A stretch of 41,715 nucleotides of DNA from an uncultured Sphingomonadaceae bacterium (GTDB lineage: Bacteria > Pseudomonadota > Alphaproteobacteria > Sphingomonadales > Sphingomonadaceae). Shown in pieces: positions 16,939 to 25,337 of the stretch. The first letter of the stretch is position 1. Every line of letters begins with the position of its first letter. A program made the position numbers and the translations under genes. The notes under the pieces are model-generated. The model did not search any database. It saw only the letters and a list, made by a program, of their open reading frames with translations, and had not been told where the DNA came from. The stretch covers positions 1-41,715 of the forward strand of contig CANLBM010000023.1 of NCBI GenBank assembly GCA_947488845.1. Direction: 5' to 3'.

Positions 16939-17972
16939 ATGGACGAGAACCGGAAACAATATCGTGCGATGCAGCTGGATGGTCCCGGTCGGTCGCTCCG
17001 TGTGGTCGAGCGTGCCATGCCCGTGCCGGGTGCCAATGAAATGCTGATCAAGGTTCTTGCCTGCGGCGTTTGCCGCACTGACCTGCATATCGTCGATGGC
17101 GAAATTCCGGCTGCCAATTATCCCATCGTTCCGGGCCATGAGATCATCGGTCGGATCTTGCAGATTGGTGACAGAATAAATGATTTTGCCGTCGGGGACC
17201 GGGTTGCGTCCCCTGGCTGGGTTCAAGCTGTGGCCAGTGCAGCTATTGCCTGAGCGGTCACGAAAATCTCTGTGACCAACCCGAATTCACCGGCTGCACG
17301 CGTGATGGTGGATATGCCAGCCATGTCGTCGCAAATGCTCAATATTGCTTTGCAATTCCGGAACGCTTTTCCAATGTTGAAGCGGCCCCGCTGCTTTGTG
17401 CGGGACTGATCGGTTGGCGCTCCTTGAGACTAACCGGACGGGCGAAGACTATAGGATTTTACGGCTTTGGCGCGGCCGCTCATATTCTCGCGCAAATAGC
17501 TGTCTGGCAAGGGCGGAAGATTTACGCATTTACCAAATCTGGCGATTCGTCAGGTCAACAGTTTGCACTTGATCTCGGCTGTATCTGGGCGGGCGGTTCC
17601 GATGAACCGGCACCGGTCGCGCTCGATGCCGCCATCATTTTCGCGCCGGTTGGCTCACTCGTTCCGGCAGCTCTCCGTTCGGTGCGCAAGGGCGGCCGGG
17701 TGATCTGCGCTGGCATCCACATGAGCGATATCCCGGCCTTTCCCTATGCCGAACTCTGGGGTGAACGGGCGATCATGTCTGTCGCCAATCTGACCCGCGC
17801 GGACGGTACCGAATTTCTTGCCGCCGCCGATCAATCGGGCATCACACCCACGGTGGAGCGTTTTCCCCTCGACGACGCGAATGCGGCGCTCGAAAAACTC
17901 CGCGCCGGAGATCTCAACGGCGCCGCTGTGCTGGTGCCGGACTACAGGATCGTAAGACCTAGGTCGAACTGA
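16939..17972 (+). pseudogene. Zinc-dependent alcohol dehydrogenase, frameshifted
   Basis: A medium-chain Zn alcohol dehydrogenase of about 344 residues if repaired. Frame one (16939 to about 17211) gives the N-terminal catalytic domain with CGVCRTDLH, the GHE zinc ligands and VGDRV, then runs to a stop at 17251. Homology resumes one frame over at 17214: W-L-G-S-S-C-G-Q-C, the structural-zinc motif CSYCLSGHENLC, and a Rossmann domain with GFYGFGAAAHI. The pattern implies loss of one base in the C-run at 17210-17213. The second part stays open to 17972, so decay is recent, or it is a sequencing error, or slippage occurs. It diverges from ppsA across the FNR box and TACGTA element, as expected for a fermentative or anaerobic dehydrogenase. 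Its last 14 bases overlap the end of the convergent exchanger gene. Confidence 0.85.
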
Positions 17973-18975
17973 TGTACATGATGTAGACGTTCACCAGATA
18001 GACGGTGAACAAGGCGATACTAATCCATCCCACGGTGCGAAACAGTCTCGTTTGCGGGCGGTATAGCAATCCTATGATCACGACGCCGCTCATCACCATT
18101 GCCGCCATCGCGGTCGCGCCGTGTATCGGCGATGCCGAGTCCAGCAGCGGGCCGTCAAAATACAGCCCGTCTTCGACGGCGAGTATCAATATGTTGAACA
18201 GGTTGCTGCCCAGCAGATTGGCAATTGCCATATTCACCGATCCCTGCCGAAGCGCTGCCAGTGAAACCGCCAGCTCCGGCAGAGAGGTTGCGGCCGCGAC
18301 CAGCACTGTCCCGACAAAGCTCCGGCCAATTCCCATTGTGTCCGCAATATTGGCCCCCAGAACAGGAAGGAGCAATCCTCCGATCAATATTGCGACAGCC
18401 GCGCCCAATACCCACAACTGCGCTTCTGAAAGCGAGGCTGCTGAAGGGGTTTTTACGGCCTCTTGCGCCGCACTGTCCCGTATATTCGCTTCGTAATTAT
18501 AGATGGCTCGGGTCGCGATAAAATAGAGAAACACGATCAACAGCGAGGCCGCGCTGAAATGGTAGACTGCTGGACTGATACCCAGCCCACCCACCATGAT
18601 TGTCAGGCCGGCCAACCCGAGCAGCATGATACCAAATCCAGCCGACAGAATATGAGCCTGTCGCGCTCTGCGGTAAACCGATTCTCCGCGCACCGCAAAA
18701 TCAAGAACGACCAGCATAACCAGATTGAACACGCAGCTACCGAACACCGCCCCGACCGCGATATCGGGCGCATTGGCAATACTTACAGACGATATCCCGG
18801 CGGCAAGCTCCGGCAGCGATGTGATCGAAGCTAGCAGGATGAGGCCAACCCAGTTATCAGATAGCCCCCTTTTTGCAGCGATAATTTCAGCATTCTGGGT
18901 AAGTTTTGGCCCAGCGAGCAGAATCAGCAGTGCGCAGGCACCAAATAACACCCAATGAACGACCAGCGCCATCAC
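17959..18975 (-). CDS. Ca2+/Na+ exchanger, CaCA family (YrbG-like)
   Basis: A 338-residue inner-membrane cation/calcium antiporter with ten to eleven hydrophobic segments in two homologous halves. Each half carries the alpha-repeat signature: ASITSLPELAAGISSV near residue 50 with GAVFGSCVFNL after it, and AATSLPELAVSLAAL near residue 230 with NLLGSNLFNILIL after it. The conserved acidic Glu in both repeats is present. Length is typical of bacterial YrbG/MaX1-like proteins. Its start overlaps the stop of the P-type ATPase gene by four bases (ATGA), so the two are translationally coupled and probably cooperate in cation, likely Ca2+, export. Confidence 0.92.
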   Translation of the reverse strand: MMALVVHWVLFGACALLILLAGPKLTQNAEIIAAKRGLSDNWVGLILLASITSLPELAAGISSVSIANAPDIAVGAVFGSCVFNLVMLVVLDFAVRGESVYRRARQAHILSAGFGIMLLGLAGLTIMVGGLGISPAVYHFSAASLLIVFLYFIATRAIYNYEANIRDSAAQEAVKTPSAASLSEAQLWVLGAAVAILIGGLLLPVLGANIADTMGIGRSFVGTVLVAAATSLPELAVSLAALRQGSVNMAIANLLGSNLFNILILAVEDGLYFDGPLLDSASPIHGATAMAAMVMSGVVIIGLLYRPQTRLFRTVGWISIALFTVYLVNVYIMYISST

Positions 18976-21536
18976 GCGCGCCCCCCCCGACGAAATGATC
19001 GCTTCCTGTCCGATGAACCGGCCTCCCGCAAAATGCGATTGGCCGTTGGCTTCAAAACCTGGAGCAGCGCGAGCAGTAGCAAACCATAGCCGATGACTGC
19101 GAGAATTTCGAAGACCGAGAGCTTTGCAAAACCGAGGATGGAACGGGCCGGTTCGAACAGATAGATACCCATCATTATCACAGCCACTGCACCAAAGATC
19201 GCCAACAAAGCCTTGTTGTGATAATCGAACAACGACCGGAGCGAAGTACTGCTGCTACGGTTGGCCAGAATCAGGGCCAGCAGGCTGGCAATCAGCCCCA
19301 GGAAAGCCAGTGCACGGAGTTCCGGTACCGGCGTGCCTTGTTGAACGGCAATGACAACGCCAACCGTCAGGGCCCCCAGCGCCAGTCCCCCCTGAAATAT
19401 GCTCCATATGACCATCGGCAGCGAGAATAGTCGTGCTTCGGGATGGCGCGGCGGACGATGCATGATTTTCTCATCTTCCTCTTCGGCTTCAAAAACCAGA
19501 GCGCAGGCCGGATCGATTACCATCTCAAGCAAAACGATATGGATCGGACCAATCAGCATCGGCAATCCGAACATCAGTGGCAGAAGCGCAAGCCCGGCTA
19601 TCGGGACATGTGCCGCGAAGATGAACTCCATCGCCTTGCGGATATTATCATAAATCCGGCGCCCAAGCCTGATTGCACTGACGATCGCGCTGAATTCGTC
19701 ATCGAGGAGCACCAGTGAGGAAGCCTCCCGCGCCACATCGGTTCCCCGTCGGCCCATCGCGATACCGACATGGGCGGCCTTGAGCGAGGGAGCGTCATTC
19801 ACCCCGTCGCCGGTCATCGCCACCACTTCGCCATCTTTTTTCAATGCCTGGACCAGTCGCAGCTTCTGTTCGGGCATGATGCGCGCAAAAATATTGGTTG
19901 ATCCGAGCTTTTTGCCCAGTTCTTCATCGTCGATTTCGGAAAGCTCGTCACCGCTGATCAGATTGGCGCTTTCTATCCCCGCATCGGCAGATATCGACCT
20001 GGCCGTGGCTGCGTGATCACCCGTGATCATCACGACGCGGATGCCGGCATCATGACATTGGCTGATTGCCTTAGGAGCGCTTGCACGAAGCGGATCTGCA
20101 AGACCAATCAGTCCGGCAAATGTGAAGCGGCAGTCAAGCAGATCGGAGTGTTGCTCCACTGATTTCGTCCGGGCTGTTGCGACTCCCAGCACTCTAATGC
20201 CTTTTGCTGCCATGTTTTCAACGGCCTGAACCACTTTCTTCCGTTCGGAGTCCGGCAGGCGGCATAGTTGCGCAATGGCTTCCGGTGCGCCTTTGGTCGC
20301 AAGAAGCCTGCTCTCGTCAGATGATCCATCTCGCCAGATATTGGTCGTGGCCAGCAAATCCGGCCGGATGCCGAAATGCTGGTCCAGTCGCCAATGATCT
20401 TCTCCGGACTTGTCTTCCTCCAGCAACAAGATGGACGCCGCCGAGTGGATCGCGATATCCATCGGATCCGCAGGATCTACCTCGCTGGCCCAAAGGCCTG
20501 CCTTGAGCAAGGGTTGAAAGGCCTCGGGGATATTTTCGCTTCTATCGACCGTGAGACTTTGACCATCGGGCAGCCACAACGAGGCGACCGCCATCTGGTT
20601 TTCGGTCAGAGTCCCGGTCTTGTCCGTGCACAATATCGTTATCGAGCCAAGAGTTTCGATCGCAGCGGACCGGCGGGTCAGCACATTGGCCTTGGATATG
20701 CGCCACGCCCCCATGGCCATGAACGTAACGAGCACGACCGGAAACTCCTCAGGCAGCATCGTCATCCCGATGGCTATGCCCGCCAGCACAGCATCAAGCC
20801 ATCCACCGCGAAAAAATCCGTAAAGCAAGGTCACCGAAGCTGCGACCAGGATGCCGCCGATACCCGCCAGCTTCACTATGAGGCCGGTCTCTCTGCGCAA
20901 TCGCGGCGCATCGGACTTGATGCCGGCCAGATGCCCGCCAATCTGACCGAGTTGTGCCTGTCCGCCAATCGCGAAAACCCTCCCAACCCCGGACCCGCGG
21001 ACGACCAGAGTTCCCGAAAAAACCTCCGCATCGCTCTCTTTGTGCACCGCGAGAGATTCCCCTGTGAGCAGCGACTCATCGATTTCCAGTTCGGTGGCCG
21101 AAAGCAGCATGGCATCAGCGGCGACCCGGTCTCCCTGTTCCAATATGATGATATCCCCCACCACGACCTCGCGCCCGGGGATGCGCTGCCTTTCACCATC
21201 GCGAATGACCTGCGCACGTGGACTCGACAAGTCGCGCAGAGCCGCCAGAACCCGCTCGCTGCGTGTTTCCTGAATGACCGATATCGCAACGGAAAATGTA
21301 GCGAAGCAGAGCAGGAGAATCGCTTCTACCCTGTCTCCGAGTAGCAAATAGGCAAAGCCTGCAGCCAGCAACAAGGCCAGCATCGGTTCACGCAAAACCT
21401 CGCCGACTATCCAAAGGATGGAGCGTTCGTCGTGATGGGGTAATTCATTGGGTCCGTCGCGCAAGTACCGCTCCCGGACCTGCTCGCCGGATAGCCCCAT
21501 TTGCGCATGATCACCTGGTGCAGATACTATTTGCAT
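18972..21536 (-). CDS. P-type cation-transporting ATPase (P2-type, Ca2+-ATPase-like)
   Basis: An 854-residue inner-membrane ATPase with full P-type anatomy. It has an N-terminal cation_ATPase_N segment (GLSGEQVRERYLRDGPNEL), an actuator domain with LLTGES, and TM4 with the PEEFP motif. The phosphorylation motif is CTDKTGTLTEN with Asp305, followed by KGAPE in the nucleotide domain, MITGDHAATA, and the hinge MTGDGVNDAPSLK. TM6 reads EMVIDPACALVFE; relative to SERCA NLVTD the Asn is Glu, so ion choice is not certain. Coupling to a Ca2+/Na+ exchanger favours Ca2+. M. tuberculosis CtpF, a DosR-regulon member, is of the same broad type. GGGGAA lies eight bases before the ATG. The last residues (RKRSFRRGGRA) are a basic tail. 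Confidence 0.93.
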   Translation of the reverse strand: MQIVSAPGDHAQMGLSGEQVRERYLRDGPNELPHHDERSILWIVGEVLREPMLALLLAAGFAYLLLGDRVEAILLLCFATFSVAISVIQETRSERVLAALRDLSSPRAQVIRDGERQRIPGREVVVGDIIILEQGDRVAADAMLLSATELEIDESLLTGESLAVHKESDAEVFSGTLVVRGSGVGRVFAIGGQAQLGQIGGHLAGIKSDAPRLRRETGLIVKLAGIGGILVAASVTLLYGFFRGGWLDAVLAGIAIGMTMLPEEFPVVLVTFMAMGAWRISKANVLTRRSAAIETLGSITILCTDKTGTLTENQMAVASLWLPDGQSLTVDRSENIPEAFQPLLKAGLWASEVDPADPMDIAIHSAASILLLEEDKSGEDHWRLDQHFGIRPDLLATTNIWRDGSSDESRLLATKGAPEAIAQLCRLPDSERKKVVQAVENMAAKGIRVLGVATARTKSVEQHSDLLDCRFTFAGLIGLADPLRASAPKAISQCHDAGIRVVMITGDHAATARSISADAGIESANLISGDELSEIDDEELGKKLGSTNIFARIMPEQKLRLVQALKKDGEVVAMTGDGVNDAPSLKAAHVGIAMGRRGTDVAREASSLVLLDDEFSAIVSAIRLGRRIYDNIRKAMEFIFAAHVPIAGLALLPLMFGLPMLIGPIHIVLLEMVIDPACALVFEAEEEDEKIMHRPPRHPEARLFSLPMVIWSIFQGGLALGALTVGVVIAVQQGTPVPELRALAFLGLIASLLALILANRSSSTSLRSLFDYHNKALLAIFGAVAVIMMGIYLFEPARSILGFAKLSVFEILAVIGYGLLLLALLQVLKPTANRILREAGSSDRKRSFRRGGRA

Positions 21537-21670
21537 CTATGATTCCCCGGAATGAGTGGCTTCCTTTCACAAATCATTTCTTCAAGGTCCGCCCCGGTTC
21601 GAAACAGCATATGCCAGTGCACCAGATCGAATGGACCGAGCAGATCAATGGCCTGCCCTTGAATCGCCAT
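21527..21670 (-). CDS. Small uncharacterised ORF ahead of the P-type ATPase
   Basis: A possible 47-residue protein beginning MAIQGQAIDLLGPFDLVHWH, not recognised. Support is modest. AGGAAG lies about seven bases before the ATG at 21670, and its stop overlaps the ATPase start by 10 bases, as in coupled operons. The same frame stays open upstream to 21772 (extra residues including MNSIKYVNVHGETTLRSPRRR), but no ribosome site supports those starts. A TACGTAA element lies 142 bases upstream of 21670. It could be a real small gene, a leader peptide for the ATPase, or chance. Confidence 0.35.
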   Translation of the reverse strand: MAIQGQAIDLLGPFDLVHWHMLFRTGADLEEMICERKPLIPGNHRCK

Positions 21671-21811
21671 TTGCCGCTTCCTACGTCGCGGCGACCGCAG
21701 CGTGGTTTCCCCATGGACATTCACATATTTGATCGAATTCATGGAGAAGGCACGGATTGTTCCAAGCCACACTTGTGATTTTCAGCTACGCGTTTCCGGG
21801 ACTGCCGGTGA

Positions 21812-21827
21812 TACGTAAACTCCCTGA
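21812..21827. promoter_or_regulatory. Putative FixJ-like operator, ATPase side
   Basis: TACGTAAACTCCCTGA keeps the TACGTA core and the TCCC part of the FixJ-like consensus. It is 142 bases upstream of the small ORF at 21670 and 276 bases upstream of the ATPase ATG. Confidence 0.4.
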
Positions 21828-21942
21828 TATTCATTTATCCCAATCACCGTTGATGCTTCCACCGACATGCCAAGGTCGACCGAACGCGATCCAGGAATAG
21901 GCTCATAGAAAAATGCGGGGCTGTCCGTGAATCCGGTATCGC

Positions 21943-21958
21943 TACGTAGAATCCACGA
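21943..21958. promoter_or_regulatory. Putative FixJ-like operator, esterase-operon side
   Basis: TACGTAGAATCCACGA matches the element at 2169 at 13 of 16 positions. It lies about 134-149 bases upstream of the DUF2267 gene that heads the esterase / hydrolase / phosphoribosyltransferase operon. Confidence 0.45.
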
Positions 21959-22091
21959 ATGCGGAACCGCCCGATGTCCGGTAATATAATAGTCAGGAAG
22001 CGATTTTGGCCGCCCAATGCGGCATCGCTCGTAACCAGTCTGCCTGAGTTTGGCGTGCGTATTTTCGCCTGCAACACAAAGGAGGATGAAG

Positions 22092-22517
22092 ATGACCGGT
22101 TTGGGATTACCAATATTCGACAAAGCCATTCAGGATGCCAATCGCTGGGTAAACGACGTCATGGATGAGCTGGACTGGGAGGACAAGCATCGCGCCTTCA
22201 CCCTGCTGCGTTCCACGCTTCATGTTCTCCGCGACCGTTTGCAGATCAATGAGAGCGCGCATTTCGCCGCACAGCTGCCAACGCTGATGCGCGGCATATT
22301 TTACGAAGGATATCAGCCCGCAAAGTCAGCCCCCCTGATCCGGCACAAGGACGAATTTGTCGACGCTGTCATGGCCGCATTCAACGACGCGCCGAAAGAC
22401 AATCCCGAACGGATTGTCGGCGCTGCGCTCGATGTTATCGCCGACTATATTTCGGAGGGCGAGATGGATGATGTAAAGGCCAGCCTGCCCAAGGAAATCC
22501 GGGACCTGTGGTATTGA
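22092..22517 (+). CDS. DUF2267 family protein
   Basis: A soluble, mostly helical protein of about 141 residues of the DUF2267 type. Recognisable parts are IQDANRWVNDVMDELDWEDK, AFTLLRSTLHVLRDRLQINE and AAQLPTLMRGIFYEGYQP, followed by a C-terminal half on the same pattern. No catalytic residues are known; some annotations liken DUF2267 to a colicin-immunity-like fold, and the function is unknown. AAAGGAGG spans 22078-22085; spacing favours ATG 22092 over ATG 22086, which touches it. It is the first gene of an operon, with the esterase gene six bases after its stop. DUF2267 genes often sit with stress genes (Usp, Hsp20, BON, phosphoribosyltransferase), which fits here. Confidence 0.85.
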   Translation: MTGLGLPIFDKAIQDANRWVNDVMDELDWEDKHRAFTLLRSTLHVLRDRLQINESAHFAAQLPTLMRGIFYEGYQPAKSAPLIRHKDEFVDAVMAAFNDAPKDNPERIVGAALDVIADYISEGEMDDVKASLPKEIRDLWY

Positions 22518-22523
22518 ACGCCG

Positions 22524-23867
22524 ATGAACAAGCCCATTCACTGGAACAAGCCACCGCGCTCGCCTTCGGAAGAACTGGTCACGGCTTTGCGGGATCATGC
22601 CGAACTGCTTCCCCCGCCCGAAAGCCAGTCGGATTTCGGCAAGTTTTTTGATCGTTACGGCGATGCGCAAGTCGTCCTCCTGGGTGAAGCGACGCATGGC
22701 ACATCCGAGTTTTACAGCGCGCGCGCCGCAATCACGCGGAGGCTGATCGAAGAACATGGCTTCACGGTCGTCGCGGTGGAGGCTGACTGGCCCGATGCGG
22801 CGCGCATAGACGGCTATGTCCGCCATCATGATCCGCGACCGAGACGCGGCGACAGCTTTGTCCGTTTTCCAACCTGGATGTGGCGCAATCATGAAGTGCT
22901 GGCCTTCTCCGACTGGTTGCGGGATTATAACGAGCATCAATCGGAGGAGCGCCAGGCCAGTTTCCACGGGCTTGATGTCTACAGCCTGAGCGAGTCGATT
23001 GCATCGGTGCTGGAATATCTCGATTCTGTCGATCCTGACGAAGCCGCGAAAGCCCGCTGGCGCTATGGTTGCCTGACACCATGGCAGGATCATCCGACCG
23101 ATTACGGCAAGGCAGTGGTGCATCAAGGGCTTGGCGATTGCGAAGAAGCGGCGCTCGACCAGCTTCGGCGCCTGTTCGAAAACCGGCTCGACTATTTGCA
23201 CGAAGATGGCGAAAAATGGTTTGATGCTGCCCAGAATGCGCGGATCGTTACAGCGGCCGAGCGCTATTATCGTTCGATCTACGAAGGCGGGCCGGCATCC
23301 TGGAACCTGCGGGACCGACACATGTTCGATACGCTGCAAGCGCTGATCGCCCATCGCGGTGTCGGCACGAAGGCGGTTGTATGGGCGCATAATTCCCATA
23401 TCGGCGATGCTTCCGCGACGGCGATGGGCTGGCGCGGCGAATTCAATATCGGTCAATTGTGCCGCATCGCCTATGGCGATGACGCGGTGTGCATCGGTTT
23501 TGGCACCGACAATGGCACGGTCGCAGCCGCAAGCGATTGGGGAGCCGACATGCAAATCAAGACTGTGCGCCCTGCCCGGCCCGACAGCTATGAATCTGCT
23601 TTTCGCCTGACTGGCTATGCGCGGTCGCTCACCGACTGGCGCGGTCGCGATCGCCAGAAGCTGGCCCATATTCTGCGCGAACCTTTGCTGGAACGCGCCA
23701 TTGGTGTGGTTTACCGCCCCGAAACCGAACTGCTCAGCCACTATTTCGAAGCAATATTGGCCGACCAGTTTGATGCCTATGTCTGGTTCGAAACCACCAA
23801 GGCGATCACCCCGCTGGGGCATGAAAAACCGCGCGGTGCGCCGGAAACCTATCCCTTTGGTCTATAA
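22524..23867 (+). CDS. Erythromycin esterase-like protein
   Basis: A 447-residue member of the erythromycin esterase (Ere/EreA-like, succinoglycan-biosynthesis-type) hydrolase family. Motifs include LGEATHGTSEFYSARAAI (about residues 55-72, containing the catalytic-type His and Glu), VVAVEADWPDAARIDGY (about 79-96) and WAHNSHIGDA (about 290-300) with the second conserved His. Despite the name, chromosomal members are rarely resistance enzymes and their natural substrate is unknown. In M. tuberculosis the same domain is fused to a phosphoribosyltransferase in Rv2030c of the DosR regulon. Here the partner is a separate gene in the same operon. It starts six bases after the DUF2267 stop; the next gene starts 10 bases after its own stop. 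Confidence 0.92.
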   Translation: MNKPIHWNKPPRSPSEELVTALRDHAELLPPPESQSDFGKFFDRYGDAQVVLLGEATHGTSEFYSARAAITRRLIEEHGFTVVAVEADWPDAARIDGYVRHHDPRPRRGDSFVRFPTWMWRNHEVLAFSDWLRDYNEHQSEERQASFHGLDVYSLSESIASVLEYLDSVDPDEAAKARWRYGCLTPWQDHPTDYGKAVVHQGLGDCEEAALDQLRRLFENRLDYLHEDGEKWFDAAQNARIVTAAERYYRSIYEGGPASWNLRDRHMFDTLQALIAHRGVGTKAVVWAHNSHIGDASATAMGWRGEFNIGQLCRIAYGDDAVCIGFGTDNGTVAAASDWGADMQIKTVRPARPDSYESAFRLTGYARSLTDWRGRDRQKLAHILREPLLERAIGVVYRPETELLSHYFEAILADQFDAYVWFETTKAITPLGHEKPRGAPETYPFGL

Positions 23868-23877
23868 GGAAAAAGCG

Positions 23878-24528
23878 ATGGCCGATGATATCTCCCATGC
23901 GGTTCACACGACAGAAGTCGAGATACCGCCGGTCGGGATAAAGGCGATCCTGACGGTACCGGAAAACGCGACCGCGATGATCATCTTCGCGCATGGCAGC
24001 GGCAGTGGCCGGCTGAGCCCGCGCAATAATTATGTCGCGGCGGCGCTGCGTGAAGACGGGTTCGCGACGCTGCTGCTCGACCTGCTTACGCCCGAAGAAG
24101 AACAGGACCGCACCAATGTTTTTGACATCGAGTTGCTGGCAGAGCGCCTGTCAATGGCAGCGCGCTGGATCAGGGAGCAGCCAGCTTTTTCCGAAATTCC
24201 GATCTGCTATTTTGGCGCCAGCACCGGTGCCGGTGCGGCGCTCGTGGCGGCGGCGCGTGACGAACCGAAGGTTGCTGCGGTCGTCTCCCGCGGCGGACGC
24301 CCGGATCTGGCGGGGCGCTGGCTGGACCATGTCCATGCCCCGACCTTGCTGATCGTCGGTAGTCTCGATGGTCAGGTAATCGATCTCAACAAACAGGCGC
24401 TTGATGTCCTGCAATGCCCGAAACGCATGACCATTGTCACGAGTGCGGGCCATTTGTTCGAGGAACCCGGAACGCTGGAAGAAGTCATTGTTCATGCCAG
24501 CGCCTGGTTCAGTGCGCACCTCGAGTAG
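23878..24528 (+). CDS. Dienelactone hydrolase-like alpha/beta hydrolase
   Basis: A soluble alpha/beta hydrolase of about 216 residues. The oxyanion-hole region reads IIFAHGSGSGRLSPRNNY (about residues 35-52). The nucleophile elbow reads YFGASTGAGAAL, where the central residue is Ser in the form G-A-S-T-G. A strand with LLIVGSLDGQVI supplies the Asp, and TSAGHLFEEPG supplies the His near the C-terminus. The start at 23878 is set by AAGGA seven bases upstream; an open frame extending further back is shadow of the esterase gene. In Mycobacterium Rv0571c this domain is fused after a phosphoribosyltransferase; here that enzyme is encoded next, 18 bases downstream. The substrate is unknown. Confidence 0.9.
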   Translation: MADDISHAVHTTEVEIPPVGIKAILTVPENATAMIIFAHGSGSGRLSPRNNYVAAALREDGFATLLLDLLTPEEEQDRTNVFDIELLAERLSMAARWIREQPAFSEIPICYFGASTGAGAALVAAARDEPKVAAVVSRGGRPDLAGRWLDHVHAPTLLIVGSLDGQVIDLNKQALDVLQCPKRMTIVTSAGHLFEEPGTLEEVIVHASAWFSAHLE

Positions 24529-24546
24529 CAATCAATAGGAGAGCAT

Positions 24547-25203
24547 ATGGACCGGTCACCATTGCCGTTTGAAAACAGAGAGGATGCCGGTCGGCGACTG
24601 GCCGAAGAATTGCGAAAGCGTAACTATGAAAATCCGGTGATACTGGCTCTTCCGCGCGGCGGCGTGCCGGTAGCTTACGAAGTGGCCAGGGTCCTTGAAG
24701 CTCAGATGGATCTGCTGTTCGTCAAGAAAATCGGCGCACCCGGCTGGCCCGAATATGGGATCGGAGCCGTTGTCGATGGCGCCAACCCGCAAATCGTCCT
24801 GACCGAGGAGATCGTTCGCCAGATCCGGCCCAGCTCCGACTATATCGAGGCCGAGACACAACGGCAGCTTAAGGAAATCGCCCGGCGCCGGTCGATCTAT
24901 CTTGGGGACCGCCAGCCGATCGACCTGAAGGACAGAACGGTAATCATCGTGGACGACGGCATTGCAACCGGCGGAACGGTCAAGGCCGCGCTCAAGGGTG
25001 TGCGCAAGAACAAGCCTCGGAAAATTATCCTGGCGGTACCGGTTGCCCCGGCAGAAACGCTGGAAGAATTGAGCGACCAGAGCGATGAAATCATCTGCCT
25101 TTACACACCTTATCCGTTTGGAGCTGTAGGTGCCTTCTATCGCGATTTTAACCAGACCGACGACAGCGAGGTCATCTCGTTGATGTCCCAGATGCAGACT
25201 TGA
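24547..25203 (+). CDS. Phosphoribosyltransferase family protein
   Basis: A 218-residue type I phosphoribosyltransferase-fold protein. The PRPP loop is VIIVDDGIATGGTVKA (about residues 132-147). The N-terminal part has PVILALPRGGVPVAYEVA and VKKIGAPGWPEYGIGAV, typical of the stress-associated COG1926 group rather than of purine salvage enzymes. Substrate and reaction are not known; the group is often found fused to or beside dienelactone hydrolase and erythromycin esterase domains. AGGAGAG sits about six bases before the ATG. It is the last gene of the four-gene operon and converges on the amidotransferase gene. Confidence 0.9.
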   Translation: MDRSPLPFENREDAGRRLAEELRKRNYENPVILALPRGGVPVAYEVARVLEAQMDLLFVKKIGAPGWPEYGIGAVVDGANPQIVLTEEIVRQIRPSSDYIEAETQRQLKEIARRRSIYLGDRQPIDLKDRTVIIVDDGIATGGTVKAALKGVRKNKPRKIILAVPVAPAETLEELSDQSDEIICLYTPYPFGAVGAFYRDFNQTDDSEVISLMSQMQT

Positions 25204-25251
25204 TGTAGATTTCCGAAGCGCCCACCCCTGAAATTTCCTTCGGTTCGGGAG

Positions 25252-25284
25252 AGAAGTCAAAGCATCAACCGTCCACTTCTTTTC
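25252..25284 (+). terminator. Weak terminator candidate after the phosphoribosyltransferase gene
   Basis: A 6-bp inverted repeat (AGAAGT at 25252-25257, ACTTCT at 25275-25280) with a 17-base loop is followed by TTT. It is about 50 bases past the stop codon, in the gap between convergent genes. Stem and loop are poor for an intrinsic terminator, so the call is tentative. Confidence 0.25.
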
Positions 25285-25337
25285 GACCCCTTCGCTGCGG
25301 TATTTCTGCATTTTTCAAGGCAACCTTCGCGCGATGA

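Larger units (their letters stand above)
21671..22091. other. Divergent promoter region between the ATPase and DUF2267 operons
   Basis: This stretch separates the minus-strand ATPase-exchanger operon from the plus-strand esterase operon. It holds two TACGTA elements (21812 and 21943) about 131 bases apart. Longer frames across it (for example minus strand 21782-22129) lack ribosome sites and recognisable content. I see no hairpin terminator, RNA gene or insertion-sequence end. Confidence 0.5.

Noticed and set aside
20376..21344. A 322-codon plus-strand open frame
   Set aside because: Shadow of the P-type ATPase gene, whose catalytic motifs lie on the other strand.
21742..21755. TTGAT-type half site near 21729 as an FNR box
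   Set aside because: Only one half matches (the second reads TTCAT), so it is not distinguishable from chance.
22326..23822. A 498-codon minus-strand open frame
   Set aside because: It is antisense to the DUF2267 and esterase genes, both of which have clear family motifs.
22524..23867. Macrolide resistance gene
   Set aside because: Chromosomal erythromycin-esterase-family proteins in stress operons are not known resistance enzymes; context points to metabolism.
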